A stretch of DNA of 64,000 nt from Phoronis australis (GCA_002633005.1 NMRA01000084.1:620600-684599), one strand, 5' to 3'. Shown: positions 28,101 through 53,022, counted from the first letter of the stretch. Translations and numbers: made by a program. Notes: a model not told the origin generated them from the letters alone.

Positions 28101-29125
28101 ACGAATATACAGAAATTCGTCCACATTAATGACCCAAATTATTTGTAAACATCGTTTTGTTCTCAAGCAAAAATCATCTACTAATGTGTATTACTGAAAC
28201 TTTTGAGGAACCTTGCAGTTTTATGTGGCAAGCAATCTATCTCAGTTTAACATGACGGTTGACAGGCTGTTTAGTACACGCTACACCGCCAACTTCTTTC
28301 ATTGGGACCATCCATCTAATTCAACAAATCATTACTTTCCGAATGATTAGTTTCAGTTGTATAAAATCTCGAGGGGCTGGCTCTAATAGCAATGGTAAGG
28401 CACTAGAGGGCGTTTCACGACCGCGTAAGTGTTGGGGTGACGGGGAAACGCTTTATCTTTTCATTAATTTTACAAACATGTCATTCACGTATTCAATAAA
28501 ATAGTGAAAGTACTTCAACTGTAACATAGTAACTTGTTATTTGATATTTAGAATGCTTTTATGTCCTTGAATTTACCAGCTATAGTATCATTTTTCTTAA
28601 AATCGATTTTTAGTCAATTTTTAACACACGCGGCTAGAAATTAAGGAAAGTCACTCGGTTTTGTAAGTCTTGTTGGAAGAGGCAAAAAGGCAGAATCCTA
28701 ATTGTATTACTTTTTTGTCGTGGGATACTGAGCCCGCACTGTGTTAGCCAAAATATTCAACGTAAAATGACTATTTTAGATTTATACGGCGCTAGCAAAG
28801 TTCGCCCGAGTTTAAACTATGACGTGCGTGCTTGAAATTGTTTACAATTCTCTACAGACGCATTTTCAGTGATACATCATTTCGAGATATCATTTGTAAT
28901 TGATTGTTTAAAGAAAATTTTCCAATTATAGAAAACACCATTATCGGCTGTTTTGCAATAATAGATTAAAATGGCATTTTGTGACGTTCGTTCCATCCCA
29001 TTATCGTGATTAACTAAAGGTTCTTACAAAATTTCAACAACAAAGAACATTTTGGATAGTATCAGTCAAACCCTAAAGTTCCTAGTTGCATTTTTGTACA
29101 TTTTGCTGCTGTAATCGTTTCTCGT
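22171..29125. other. Intergenic, no gene recognised
   Basis: About 7 kb without family-supported coding sequence. There is a single N at 25148 and an E-box-centred palindrome GATCACGTGATT near 24209. Confidence 0.5.
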
Positions 29126-29411
29126 CAGTGGCGGATTTAGGGAGGCAAATTCTCCCAGATACCATTTGGCAGTTCGGGGTGCGAATTGCTGACTAGCATA
29201 TGCGCACACCCAGAGGGGCTCGGGGGCGAATGCAGAATGCATAGGTCTTGAGCAAACCCCGTTTACCGTTTCTTTTTAGTAATAAGGCCCACAAACCCAA
29301 AAATTCGAGATCCCTGCATCCGTGCATTTTAGGCTGAGCGCGCGCATGTGACGAAATTCTGGTTATTCCTGTGCCCTGCCCCCCTAACTCAAAAACCTGG
29401 ATCCGCCCCTG
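29126..29411 (+). mobile_element. MITE-like transposon, family B copy 1 (286 bp)
   Basis: Starts CAGTGGCGGATTTAGGG and ends CCTGGATCCGCCCCTG, which are inverted repeats of each other. The sequence matches the reverse complement of 54412-54722 along its length. Flanks are CTCGT and CTTTT, at best a decayed 5-bp duplication. Confidence 0.75.
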
Positions 29412-32400
29412 CTTTTGTTCAAATTTTGGATTCTTAAAACCCGAATAAGCTCATTTAATGTCTTGTTGAAAGACAACATTGAAAGAATATCCCGGCTACG
29501 AAATGTTTAATTTAAAGCAGATTTATTCTATACACAATTATTAACTTATATTCTTGCAATGGTTTTATCATACTTCCTATCTTGGAACTGTGAATGCCAA
29601 GCAGAAATGACGCACATTTATAAAAATTTCAAAAATCTTTCGCTGCCGGGCAGTTTCCGCGAAACAAATCGCCTTTGTTCAAGTGGAATACAACGAGTGC
29701 GATCGTGTGTATCTGACAATTATTGTTCTCATTGACGTGTTTTTCATAACGTGTTTGTTAGAAAAAACAACAACTGTGTGTCCCACAATTGGTGAAAGAA
29801 GACGCTCGTGTCGGAGGACATTTTTATTTTAGGTATCAATTATTCAGCATATTCACGGAAAGGTGTTTAATAATTCAGACAAATAAGACAATATAGGCAG
29901 AAAGAATAGTGGTGTAGAATCACACATGAATACCTTTGTGAATTCTTTGATAGTCGGTGATCACATTCGCTTAATTTGATGGACGATACTAAAACATTAA
30001 CACGGTGTATGCTTAGCTATGATCATGAATAATAAACGTTTCAAGGAAATTAATACTCGCTTTGTTAAAGGTAAAAAACAATTTCCGAAAGACAGATAAA
30101 GTGTGGAATTATCTTTCAATGTTTGTTTATTAGCCTTAAAATCTCCTACAACGGTCTAATGTATTCCAGGCGTGTTTCATCTGTGCCTGCGATATTTGTA
30201 ATTAGTAACCACATAGAACTTGTCTTGTAAAAAAATCCATCACAAACCAACAGAAAAACTTAGAAGAAATTTACAATTTCTTCAATGATATTTATTCCAA
30301 GTACTAACATTTATAAAAAACGTGTAATTGTTAATTTTTCTAGGTTTATCATTCGAAGTTTCGTGTAGCGTCTCCGACTTTTAGTGTTGCATATCTAGCA
30401 AGCATTAGCGAGCAATCGCCTTCAGGCGCGCTCGGTTGGTCACCACTTTTTAGAGACGATTTCTAATCCATTATGCATCTTTTGTTAACAAAATTTCTAG
30501 CTCGTCAAGACAATTAGCAATTTAAGCGGAATACAATTACTCTTAAAGATAACCAGTTATTGACTTGAACGCTCTGAAAGTAACCGGTTAATTCTAAAGC
30601 AAGATATTTTATTCATAAATCCGCCCCTGATTCAATTGGAGAAAATGAAATTAACGCATCGTCATTGACTCTGACAATTAGTCCTATATCACTTTGTCAG
30701 TCTGTCAGATTGAAAAGTCGACTTAGTTTACTTGAAGTCTTCTGTAACAACCCGCACGTCAATTACGAGAAAGAAAAAACAAATCCCCCTCGCAAGCGGC
30801 CATGCGATTATTTGAAGATTCGCCGTGAAATGATGAGGATTAAGCACCTAAGCCAGCTAGGTAAGACAAGGAAATGTAGGAGGTACAAGTACCTTCGCGT
30901 ATCAGTGAGAAAATCTAATGTAGATTTTACATTATGCATTGTTATCGTTGAGTGATTTTTGTGTTTTGTGACTATCTGGGTTTAGGTTATTGAGGATGCA
31001 TGGCATTTGTTTGACACACAATTCTATCGGTAAATGTCACGCTGATATTTTGAGTTGGGAAATAATTTACACTTCTTCTCTGTCATGAAAAGGTCAATTG
31101 TAGCGTGCCCTTTTTCGAACCGTTTCTTCTTTCGTTGTTCACCTTCAAGCACAAGTCTTGCGTGATATTTACATGCGAAATTCAGTTTATGAAGGGACGT
31201 ATTAGAAATGTCAAGCTCGTGTTCAATATTTAAGTTCCCCGTTTCATTTGCTCTGTCGGAGTTGCAAAGTTTCCATCGGAACGTCAGGATGTACGCGCGC
31301 AAAATGTGGCAACGGTGTGCGGATACGGACAATTTGGCAGAATCAGAAATAACTCGTGGATTACGAAATGCAATATGCAGTGAGATAGGAAGTATCGATA
31401 TCGTATCGTTCGAAAGAGTTGAACTGGAAATTTCAGGAAAGTGTGTGTCCCTTTATATCAGGAAGGACCACCCGCCCGTTAAATTGTGTGGTTTAAAATG
31501 AAACATGGTTATGAAATGAACTGAAATAATGGGTGGACATCGGACGACAGGTATGTAAGAATATTTGATATGATTAATAATGAAGGCCCTTAAAAATTTC
31601 CTTTCAGTGGAACTGCCATTGCGCGTGAAAACTGCGGGTGCACCTGGGTGATGCCTAAAATGCGTTGGAAAATAAATTTGTTGTTGAAATTCAAGCTTGC
31701 TAACGCTTCAGAGGATGAATTCATCAACAACAGCAAAAAGACTTGTTCCGCAGTACCTTAAAGATTTATTAAGCGATATTTATGTTATGTGACTATTGCC
31801 TTTGGACATTCTGTTTCACACAGAGGTAAAGTCGACTATTATGATTTAATTTTGTCGCAAAACTGGAGTTGTGAAATATGGTCAGTTAACGGTTCTTGTT
31901 TTCTGTCTTCACACTGAGGTCAGAATGGAGCTCATGGGTTCATTTTGCCTCAATAAACCGCTTCGTTCTTGTTTCAGCTTTCCTTGAATTTGGCCACTTT
32001 TAAACCTCCGAAGCATCGCTTAACATGTTTTTAACTAGCCAATAAAAGTGATTAAGGAGTAACAAAATTAAATCATATTCGTGTTCCTTTTGTTTATGTA
32101 TTTCGCATGATGCCATTCATGTGTCAAAATATTATAATTAATACGCGTTCTAACGCTTTGAAAGTGGGAAATTGGGGTCATCTTGGCACATAAGATCACA
32201 TAAGAATTAATAGGAAACAAATTCATATAAAGTTATACTAAGAGTTGGGTTTCATCTTTTTTACAGAATGACTAAAAGAGGATACGATGTGGAAACTGTT
32301 TTTTGTAACTAGTGGAAATCGTATCGTTGATTTGGTATTTTTTATGGAAGAATTAGAGGATTGCTCAAAAGAGTTCACAAAGAATTACTATCTCATCAAT

Positions 32401-34044
32401 TCAGTTAATATCATAAGTCGGAAAAATTGGGGGTGAATTGAGCATATGGTCTGATGCGATTTGTTGCTCATTGTTTCCAGTGAAATTTACTGTTCCTGTA
32501 TTTGTTAGCCTCATGCCAGAGCTAATTCAGCGTGATGATGCAATTTTATCTTCTTCGTTTATCGTATTACGCCACGCTTTTATCAACATAAAGTTTTAAT
32601 CAAATGACGTGAACTTATTCGCGTAGATAACAGTTACACTGCTTCCGTTACGAACCACGTCATCAAAGGGTGTTGCCGTTGTTCATTGCTATACATATGT
32701 ATTTCTCACTTGATTGAGACAACTTTTATGCAAAATCACGACACTGTCTCATTTTTCTTATTATGTCGTCTCATAGAAGATATTCTCGAATGTCTACTGT
32801 TTTAGAAACTAATTTTTAAAAAATGTACACTTTGTGCTCCTTGGCGAATTAAATTCTACTACTCAAGGATTTTTATTGACACTTTTGATCAGCCATTCAC
32901 TGTTGACTGTGTGCCATCCTTAAGCTCCAGCAAACTAAATGAACTTGTGTTTTTCTTTGATAAAACAGCAATGATGTCAAAAGCAAGCTGTCCCTACCTA
33001 TGTCTTTTAAATGTTTCTGTGTTAGTAGGTTTGGTTTGTTAAAGTTCACAAGCTACGTTGTACTTGTCGTATTATCAAGTTTGTTTATTTTTATGTTTTT
33101 TTTATGTTTCGTTTTGACTAACAACTGCCTATTTTATCAAATCTGCAACGAGTTGCAACTTCGTTGAAACAGAATGGCCAACAAATCGAGCTGGTAGGAT
33201 AGTGAATGACTGTCATCAATAAACATAACATAATATATTTCAATTGAACTGAGTTTTTAAAGTATTTTTAACTTAACTTTGTTTCAAAATCACACACTCG
33301 TCTTAGTTAACTAATGAAGTGATACGTAATTAGACGAAATGTTTCCCGCTAAGTAGATTGACAGTGAATTATATCAGCGTAGTAGCTTCAGAAATAATTC
33401 ATGCTATGAAAATGTCACTACCGCTGACAAGGCTATCTTTCATTTGTCTCAGTGGCGTACCAATATTTCTAATTGACTTAACGACAAGTTTCTTGAAAAA
33501 GTTCATCGGTTTGGCTGAGTTGCTTTAAGCATTTAACAACCAGCGGGAGCCGGTGGATGACAGACGAAGAGCTTTATACCTGCAGTTTGTCGAGATTTGT
33601 TAAATCTGATTACGACTCCTTACTTTGCTTTTCCAAATTGAAACAAGCGGAAATCAGTTCAATCGTTTAACATAACACTGCAGTTACGAAGATTTTGGTG
33701 TGTTCGAAGCTTGAATAACGAATTGGTATGGCTTTACATTCCAATGATTGAACCACAAAGCGGTGATATTACGCTTACAGAGAAGGCAATTTGATCTAAC
33801 AACGTGTATTTATCCACCGCCTCACGTCAGTTTATATACATCCGGAAGAGGCTGTTTTAAGAACGCGTATTTAACAAATTGTACGTGTAAACCCAACCAT
33901 GATCTCGCTATGCCACACGCAGTATCGAGAAATGCCCAGTCGCCCCCGCAAAAAAATTGGTCTGAATTCCTTAAGTTATTTGAAGGCTACCATTCCGAGC
34001 GATCTTTGTGACTTAGTGGTCCAGAAGAGCCTCTTTGCCGAAAG
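29412..34044. other. Upstream flank of NR4A
   Basis: Noncoding. It contains the transposon terminus at 30617 and a perfect NBRE at 31089-31096. Distal regulatory elements of NR4A would be expected here, but I cannot identify them from one species. Confidence 0.5.
30617..30629 (+). repeat. Terminal fragment of a family A/B transposon
   Basis: AAATCCGCCCCTG equals a family A/B terminus, sitting between two ATTCA words (30611-30615 and 30630-30634). It is either a heavily deleted insertion or an excision remnant. Confidence 0.4.
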
Positions 34045-34052
34045 TGACGTCT
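34045..34052 (+). promoter_or_regulatory. CRE-like site upstream of NR4A TATA box
   Basis: TGACGTCT matches the CREB/ATF palindrome TGACGTCA at 7 of 8 positions. Vertebrate NR4A genes are known immediate-early CREB targets, so a CRE just upstream of the TATA box fits. Functional use is inferred. Confidence 0.4.
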
Positions 34053-34068
34053 CTTCTTCTTGTTGGAA

Positions 34069-34076
34069 TATATAAA
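34069..34076 (+). promoter_or_regulatory. TATA box of the proposed NR4A promoter
   Basis: TATATAAA lies about 400 bases upstream of the proposed NR4A start codon, predicting a transcription start near 34100. A CRE-like element is 17 bases upstream of it. Transcript data are not available here, so the role is inferred from position. Confidence 0.5.
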
Positions 34077-34308
34077 CAAAAGCGTGTGGAGTAGAAACGT
34101 ACCATGCATTTTGTCAAAACCCGGCCCCAGTTTATAAGTGTGGGTTTAATTTAAAATACAACTGAACTTTACTGACACGGTGTGCTAGTCCACAAAGGAC
34201 GGAGGGCAGTGTATTCGTGTACACGAATTGTAAATAGATCACGATTAGCTATGATGGAAAAGATTAAACTTTTCAGTGTCTACAGGTACATGTTTTTTTT
34301 TATATCAG

Positions 34309-34472
34309 CTTCAGCATCTGAGACGAGAACTACAGAAGCGCCCCTAGTGTCTAACACTAAAGAGTCTGTCTTGAAAACCAGCGGATCGACAGCAGATCAG
34401 TCGTATCATCATCATCAACACCAGCAACCGCAACAGAATCAACAACAACATCCTCATCAACAACCAACGGAT

Positions 34473-34493
<21 letters not shown>
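34309..34493 (+). CDS. NR4A: NR4A first coding exon (mostly 5' UTR, start at 34473)
   Basis: The ATG at 34473 opens M-I-V-L-Q-P-Q, then CAG|GTAGGG, a good donor at 34494. The exon ends in phase 0 and joins CAG-ATG-TCT of the next exon in frame. The peptide resembles the conserved vertebrate start M-P-C-V-Q-A-Q, which is why I place the start here. The frame is also open upstream to an ATG at 34251, adding 74 residues rich in His/Gln; this could be unstructured leader or a real extension. A pyrimidine-rich acceptor ends at 34308, so the exon may begin at 34309 behind further leader exons, or run uninterrupted from the TATA-driven start near 34100. Confidence 0.7.
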
Positions 34494-47825
<13,332 letters not shown>

Positions 47826-47968
47826 GATATGATTTCGACCGATTTTATTTTCAATTGACGAAAGTATGGACCGGTGTTGTTGTTAGTAAGACAAGACTAC
47901 TTACTGAAAGTTGTAACAGATTGAATGAGTCTGATTGCGCATAGAATTCTTAACGTCGTCACATGGAC

Positions 47969-47974
47969 AATAAA
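47969..47974 (+). terminator. NR4A: Candidate NR4A proximal poly(A) signal
   Basis: Canonical AATAAA 144 bases after the stop codon. Use is unproven; a second AATAAA is 967 bases further on. Confidence 0.4.
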
Positions 47975-48935
47975 TTGTGTGTATTTATTCTGCCTGTTAG
48001 CTGAATTATTCTCCGCAGATTTCGGGCTTTACTAGTTTACTTTTCATATAAATCCAGAAACCTGAGTTGCATAGCTATAACTAACTCACGACTTAGTAAA
48101 CAGGATATTCCCCCTTCAGTTGTCCGTTTTTGTTCGTTAATTAGCCAGTGTGAATACATCAAGGTAAACTGTTTTAGAACGTGTTTGCCGCAGAAAGCAA
48201 GAAGCCTCGTAAAATTTATCAGTCTTCATGTCCAACATGCTCAGGTTCTATAACTGCATGAAGTTCTCCACGAAATATTAGTACCCAGAGTGCAACGCGC
48301 GATAGACATCGATGAGACCCGGATGGTCATCAACCATTTAATGTATTAATTATTTCCTATTATTTAAGTTTGTTAATGTAAGCATAAAGTAAGACCAAAC
48401 AGCTCATTAAAATTGTGACAACCAAGAAGTCTGTTTAAGTCCAAAAATGTGAAACTTATGCCTACATGTGGACTTAGAGGATTGGCAGTATCATTCATCC
48501 AGGTGAATTACCGTAAATGCGAAGAATTCTAATTTCCGAAACTTGAGTAAACTTACGAAAATTTTCGCTTCATCCGTCTCCTTCTACTAGGTTACTGATG
48601 ACTAACTGATTCTCCTTGTACTCCTTCTACTAGGTTATGATGACCTACTGGTTCCCGCGAAAATTTCGTAGCTCTCTATCCGAGTTTTTCAACAACAACT
48701 CCAGTTTTGTGATTTATAATTGTTCGCATTTAGATGTAGACTACTGTACATTACTGTTTTACTTAGGTATTGAGGCGTGTTGACAAATCGTATAAATGCA
48801 ATTGTTTATGAGGCAGTGTTCTGCACCAAATGTATGATAATTGTGTGGGCGTTATATTTTAGATGCATGGCGTGTCTACTCGGATATTATGAACGATAAG
48901 ATATTATTGTACAGCATGAGATATTCTCTTAAAAT

Positions 48936-48941
48936 AATAAA
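48936..48941 (+). terminator. NR4A: Candidate NR4A distal poly(A) signal
   Basis: Canonical AATAAA about 1.1 kb after the stop codon, which would give a 3' UTR length usual for NR4A mRNAs. Confidence 0.35.
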
Positions 48942-49854
48942 GTTTAAAGTCAATATGTTCGGCATATGTCCCGCGATGAATCATAAACAGTGGTAATGGA
49001 GCATATAGACGCACGTGGACACAGTGCACCACCTTATTCATTTTCAGTGCAGCGTCTACATGTTCGTATCTTAAACTGAGATGTAATGGGACGTAGATGT
49101 GCAAGATGATACGCAGGTCTTCGGGCGCATACATACCTCTAATGTTGCCACTACAGTACTGATCATAGCTCGAGCAGAGTCAGCGAAGCTCCGTTTTCAG
49201 ACATGAGAAAAGGAGAGGGGTTGGTGAAAATCATGGTCAATTAAATTAACGTATCACAATAGCGATACGAAATGCAATCTATGAAACGATGGGGATAGAA
49301 AATGCGTAGTGTAACGCCGGAGACACAGACAAAGCTAAAACCAACAAGACATTAAACAAAAAATACAGGGGGGAAATGCTTGAAAATTGGTGGAACGGTT
49401 TGTGGTAACTAACCATTAAAGTAGATATGTACAGATGCCGAGAGTGGATAAAGCTGACCTGGACAAGTGACGCTAAAAATCGACGATTGTCCATTTCCTG
49501 ACACGAACTGCCAATATGAGAGGGTCGACCGGCACGTGACATCATGGAGTTGAAGATCGTGAACAAAACTAGCAGTTGGAAGGATTCAAATGACACAAAA
49601 AGGGTCACAGGAGAGCGACGGGTCCATTTTCTGACACAGATATGAGTTAAGAAGTAATGATCTAAGTTCACCACTTTGTTCCGTTTATTAATTTAAACTT
49701 CTTTAAACAGTACACACCATGGATTTTTCCACATTTTGAATTACCGGTGGCCACAGACGTAAAATTTAGCTAAACCCATGTTTATTTTGTATAATTAGCT
49801 CGAAATTTTGATTTTTTTTTCAATTTTGCCAATTTTCACATTTCCCGCCATGTG
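48942..49854. other. Intergenic, no gene recognised
   Basis: A 131-codon - strand frame (49279-49674) is rich in hydrophobic residues but has no recognisable family. Frames of this length occur elsewhere in the window by chance. Confidence 0.45.
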
Positions 49855-50516
49855 ACGTCATGGGTTGAACACAAGAGATCAGTGACTAGCATTGAACAAA
49901 TGCGGAGAGCATGGAATTTGAAAGCGACGACGATTATGAGCAAAAATTGAACAAATACTATGAAGAAACGTAAGGGAATGGTGGCCAGGATGAGGAAATT
50001 TGGTTGCACGAAAGCGAGAATAATTTTATTGTGCTAAGTTCCGGCAGCGTACTTTTCTACTTTGAGCCTTCAGAACTGGATCCTCTCGCGAGAGAAGCGG
50101 CCTCGGGCTCGGCGAGTCAACCCAGTCATCCAACAGGCGATCCCGAATTAAGAGCTGATGTTTCTGAATGATAAATCAAGTGTTGTCCTTTATGGAACCA
50201 GGCCTTCATCGTAACATCTCCTGTGACTCGAGTCAAAACACGAGTCCTCAAAGTGGGCAGTGAGAACACAGAGTGACCTCGGACCGAATCGATGACGTCC
50301 CACACTCTCGAATTCGGCGCAACTTTGGTGTCCTTTGGAACACCGAGACGTTCTCCGCCTGGTTGCTGTGGCTGCAGCCTCCGGAAACACATCTTTTGAT
50401 CCCTCTACGAACTTTCTCGACGCTAAATGTACTTTGCTTTCTCTTCACTCTATACACTTTGTCTCTGATCCGAACAGTATGGCGAACGACTTGGGTTCAA
50501 GTTCAACCCATGACGT
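49855..50516 (+). mobile_element. Decayed transposon-like segment with inverted repeats and broken ORF
   Basis: A perfect 16-bp inverted repeat, ACGTCATGGGTTGAAC (49855-49870) and its complement (50501-50516), brackets 662 bases. Inside, just after the left repeat, is an ATG frame (49911-50171). I see no recognisable transposase domain in the rest. The repeats may be subterminal, because the flanks outside also share AT-rich words. Confidence 0.45.
49911..50171 (+). pseudogene. Short acidic ORF with an in-frame stop, inside a repeat
   Basis: ATG at 49911 opens MEFESDDDYEQKLNKYYEET, then TAA (49971-49973). The same frame stays open for 65 more codons (EEIWLHESENNF, VLFYFEPSELDP) to TGA at 50169-50171. 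The acidic, low-complexity style suggests the N-terminus of a transposon-associated protein, but I do not recognise the family. A splice donor reading of ACGTAAG at the stop is an alternative to a nonsense mutation. Confidence 0.35.
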
Positions 50517-51573
50517 TGTACATAATTTTCTTTTTTTTCAATTTTTGCGTGTTTCTTTATGAGCTGTGCACTAAAGGCACTAAAATCTAGTAAGATATAA
50601 TAATAAAATTTATTTTGAGGTACTAGAGTCATGCTGTGTACACTTTAAAAGTCGGGGTGACAAATTTAGATTTTCCATAGATCGTGCGTCCGTGAACATC
50701 CGTTTCGGATCCACTCACAGACTGGTAAAAGAGAGAGTGGGCTTATCGAAAGTGGTCATTTATTATGGTATATACAATCTCTGGGAAAACATTGTAACAG
50801 AAAAGCTGCCACAAGTTATGCCAGGGACAATTAACTCGCCGAGACAGAGATATGATACAGCATAGTCTTCTCTTGCAATAATAGGCTAAATTGTAGTAAT
50901 AAGTCAAGTTCAAGGAATTTTTCGTTATTATAAGAGACTGGCGTCGGCCCATACGAAATTATGAATATGTGCATGTGCCACCATCTCGACAGCCTTAAAT
51001 TATACATTTTAAAAGCATGCTCAGAAGACAGCCCGGTCAATGAAGACATGATTAATGTCAAATCCAACACAGCCTCTGACATACGCAGTGGCGTTCACAC
51101 TAAAAAGTCTTGATGTCATGTCCTTGACCTTTGCAATGTCTTTGTTACCGCATGAGGGCGCTGCTAAGGAACATAGAAAAAACAGTGCATGACTGACATA
51201 CTTTTGAATGCCAGGCACTCCCACAGTTGGTTAACAAAGGAAGAACAACGCATTAAGAATCAAGCCTTTTGTTTATTTCTCAAAATGCAGCAAAACAGTC
51301 CTGAAAGAAAACAAAAAACAAAATCTAAATAGCAAACAATATATGTAAAAACTTCCAGACATTTCGTTGCCTCAACTCAGTGGTCAAAACAAAGGCAGTC
51401 GGGGAAACCGGCACCTGATAGGTGAACACTGCAACGGTCAAACACCAGTGACAGAAACAAAATGAAAAGGGAACAGGAAACAGCGTGGATTCGGCGACAT
51501 TTGCTCCTTCCCATCGTTACACTGATTTTGACAACGCACGTATGTAGCGACAATAGACCTCAGTGCGCAATGA
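50517..51573. other. Intergenic, no gene recognised
   Basis: AT-rich spacer between two transposon copies. No supported feature. Confidence 0.5.
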
Positions 51574-51792
51574 CGTCTCAGTGGCGGATCTAGGATATCA
51601 CAAGGGGGGGCCCAACATTTTGTCCAGCTGTAAGCATTTGCGCAAACTGAACCACGATTGTAAACCCCCCTCCCGCCCAGGAAATTTTTCTGTTTTTACC
51701 TCTAAAAAGCAAGCATTTTCCTTGATTCCTGAAGTATTATTCAAGAAAAAAAAACAGAGAACGTGTCAAACAAGAAAACTGAACGTAACAAA

Positions 51793-51850
51793 GACTTGAA
51801 CTCACGACCTCGCGTTTAGAGAGCGCGTGCGTTACCACTACACCACCACG
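51793..51850 (-). repeat. tRNA-like sequence within transposon family A copy 2
   Basis: On the - strand a box A-like TGGTGTAGTGG (51845-51835) is followed about 31 bases later by a box B-like GAGTTCAAGTC (51803-51793), the spacing of a tRNA gene. The anticodon stem is imperfect and I do not assign an anticodon, so this is a tRNA-derived pseudogene or SINE-like segment, not a working tRNA. Confidence 0.5.
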
Positions 51851-52155
51851 ATTTGACTAGTAATGCAAAGCTAAAAGACCTACTTGTTTATGGTCCACAG
51901 CGTTTGCGCGCGAAACCTACTTCTTTTCGTAATGCTTATTACACGTTTTATATTTTGTGCCATGAATTCTTAACAACTTTGTCGTATTTAAAATAGTCTT
52001 CAAATGCCCAAAAGACCAAATCCGTTTTTCGAGTTGGCAATAATGACGGGATTGCTTTGGAAATCGTCTAAGTTAAGGTTTGACAAAGAGAGTATTGCGA
52101 GTTTCTGAGTGATTCACTAAGGCTTCGATTGAAATTCACATCTTACCAGCAGCTT

Positions 52156-52456
52156 NNNNNNNNNNNNNNNNNNNNNNNNNNNNNNNNNNNNNNNNNNNNN
52201 NNNNNNNNNNNNNNNNNNNNNNNNNNNNNNNNNNNNNNNNNNNNNNNNNNNNNNNNNNNNNNNNNNNNNNNNNNNNNNNNNNNNNNNNNNNNNNNNNNNN
52301 NNNNNNNNNNNNNNNNNNNNNNNNNNNNNNNNNNNNNNNNNNNNNNNNNNNNNNNNNNNNNNNNNNNNNNNNNNNNNNNNNNNNNNNNNNNNNNNNNNNN
52401 NNNNNNNNNNNNNNNNNNNNNNNNNNNNNNNNNNNNNNNNNNNNNNNNNNNNNNNN
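52156..52456. other. Assembly gap (301 N)
   Basis: Run of Ns inside a repeated transposon copy. By comparison with the copy at 2876-3749 the missing sequence is probably transposon interior. Confidence 0.95.
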
Positions 52457-52488
52457 CCCCCCCCCCCCCTAAATCCGCCTATGCGTCT

Positions 52489-52945
52489 ATACAACCTTGA
52501 TTCTTCCCATCTTAAATAGTACCGTTTTGCCGTGCAATGAGGCCCGTGGGCGTCTCTGAGGAACTGCGCTTAGTGCCAAACTTAGGCGCATGCGCCAATA
52601 TGCGACACATAAAATGGCCTCGAACACAAATAAACAGCCGGTATCGAAAAGGGCATTATATGCCCATAAGTCTAAGGCGAGCAATATGGTAATACACAAC
52701 TATTTACCGAAAATGCCCCAAGAAATTTCAAGGGGAGAGGCAACCGTAAAAAGGCAATTAGGAGGCAGAGCGGTAATCAGAACGGGGCGGGGCGCCTGTA
52801 CGCGAATTAATGTTGGGCCGCCTCAGGGGACGGCATTATCTGAGCTTATGCGCGAAACTAATTAAAGTGAGCATGTGTGACTATAGGATCCACATGGGTA
52901 AAAAGGCGGCCGCAAAAAGCGTTAGTTTGAATATAGGTCCGTGGG
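52489..52945 (+). other. CpG-richer segment with a small basic ORF
   Basis: Composition differs from the surroundings (palindrome GGCGCATGCGCC near 52585, many CpG). From ATG 52614 a frame of 83 residues, Lys/Arg/Gln-rich, runs to TAA at 52865; it contains VGPPQGTALSEL. I do not recognise it. It is flanked by transposons on both sides and is probably repeat-derived. Confidence 0.3.
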
Positions 52946-52950
52946 CCTAA

Positions 52951-53017
52951 CATGGGCGGCGCGCCATAGGGGGCTTGGGGCTATAGCCCCACTTTTTTCA
53001 GTGCTGTGCCGCCCATG
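52951..53017 (-). mobile_element. Short inverted-repeat element, family C copy 2 (67 bp)
   Basis: Ends are a perfect 10-bp inverted repeat, CATGGGCGGC and GCCGCCCATG, flanked by the 5-bp duplication CCTAA (52946-52950 and 53018-53022). The interior matches 37122-37260 in reverse complement. Too short to encode anything. Confidence 0.75.
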
Positions 53018-53022
53018 CCTAA

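Larger units (their letters stand above)
47826..48941 (+). other. NR4A 3' UTR and downstream flank
   Basis: AT-rich trailer. AATAAA signals lie at 47969-47974 and 48936-48941. If the distal one is used, the UTR includes TATTTATT at 47982-47989 and other ATTTA words, as in the unstable mRNAs of immediate-early genes. A roughly 35-base tandem duplication (48579-48615 and 48622-48656) is also present. Confidence 0.4.
51579..52483 (+). mobile_element. Non-autonomous DNA transposon, family A copy 2, interrupted by assembly gap
   Basis: Starts CAGTGGCGGATCTAGG and ends CCTAAATCCGCCTATG, flanked by a 5-bp duplication CGTCT (51574-51578 and 52484-52488). The sequence from about 51590 to 52155 matches the reverse complement of copy 1, and the gap falls in the part that the copy at 2876-3749 would fill. 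It carries a tRNA-like segment at 51793-51850 that is not intact in copy 1. Confidence 0.8.

Noticed and set aside
49279-49674. 131-codon hydrophobic frame on the - strand
   Set aside because: No recognisable transmembrane receptor motif; its length is within the background of the window.
51793-51850. Functional tRNA gene
   Set aside because: The anticodon arm does not pair well, the box B deviates from GGTTCGANTCC, and the segment is inside a repeated transposon.
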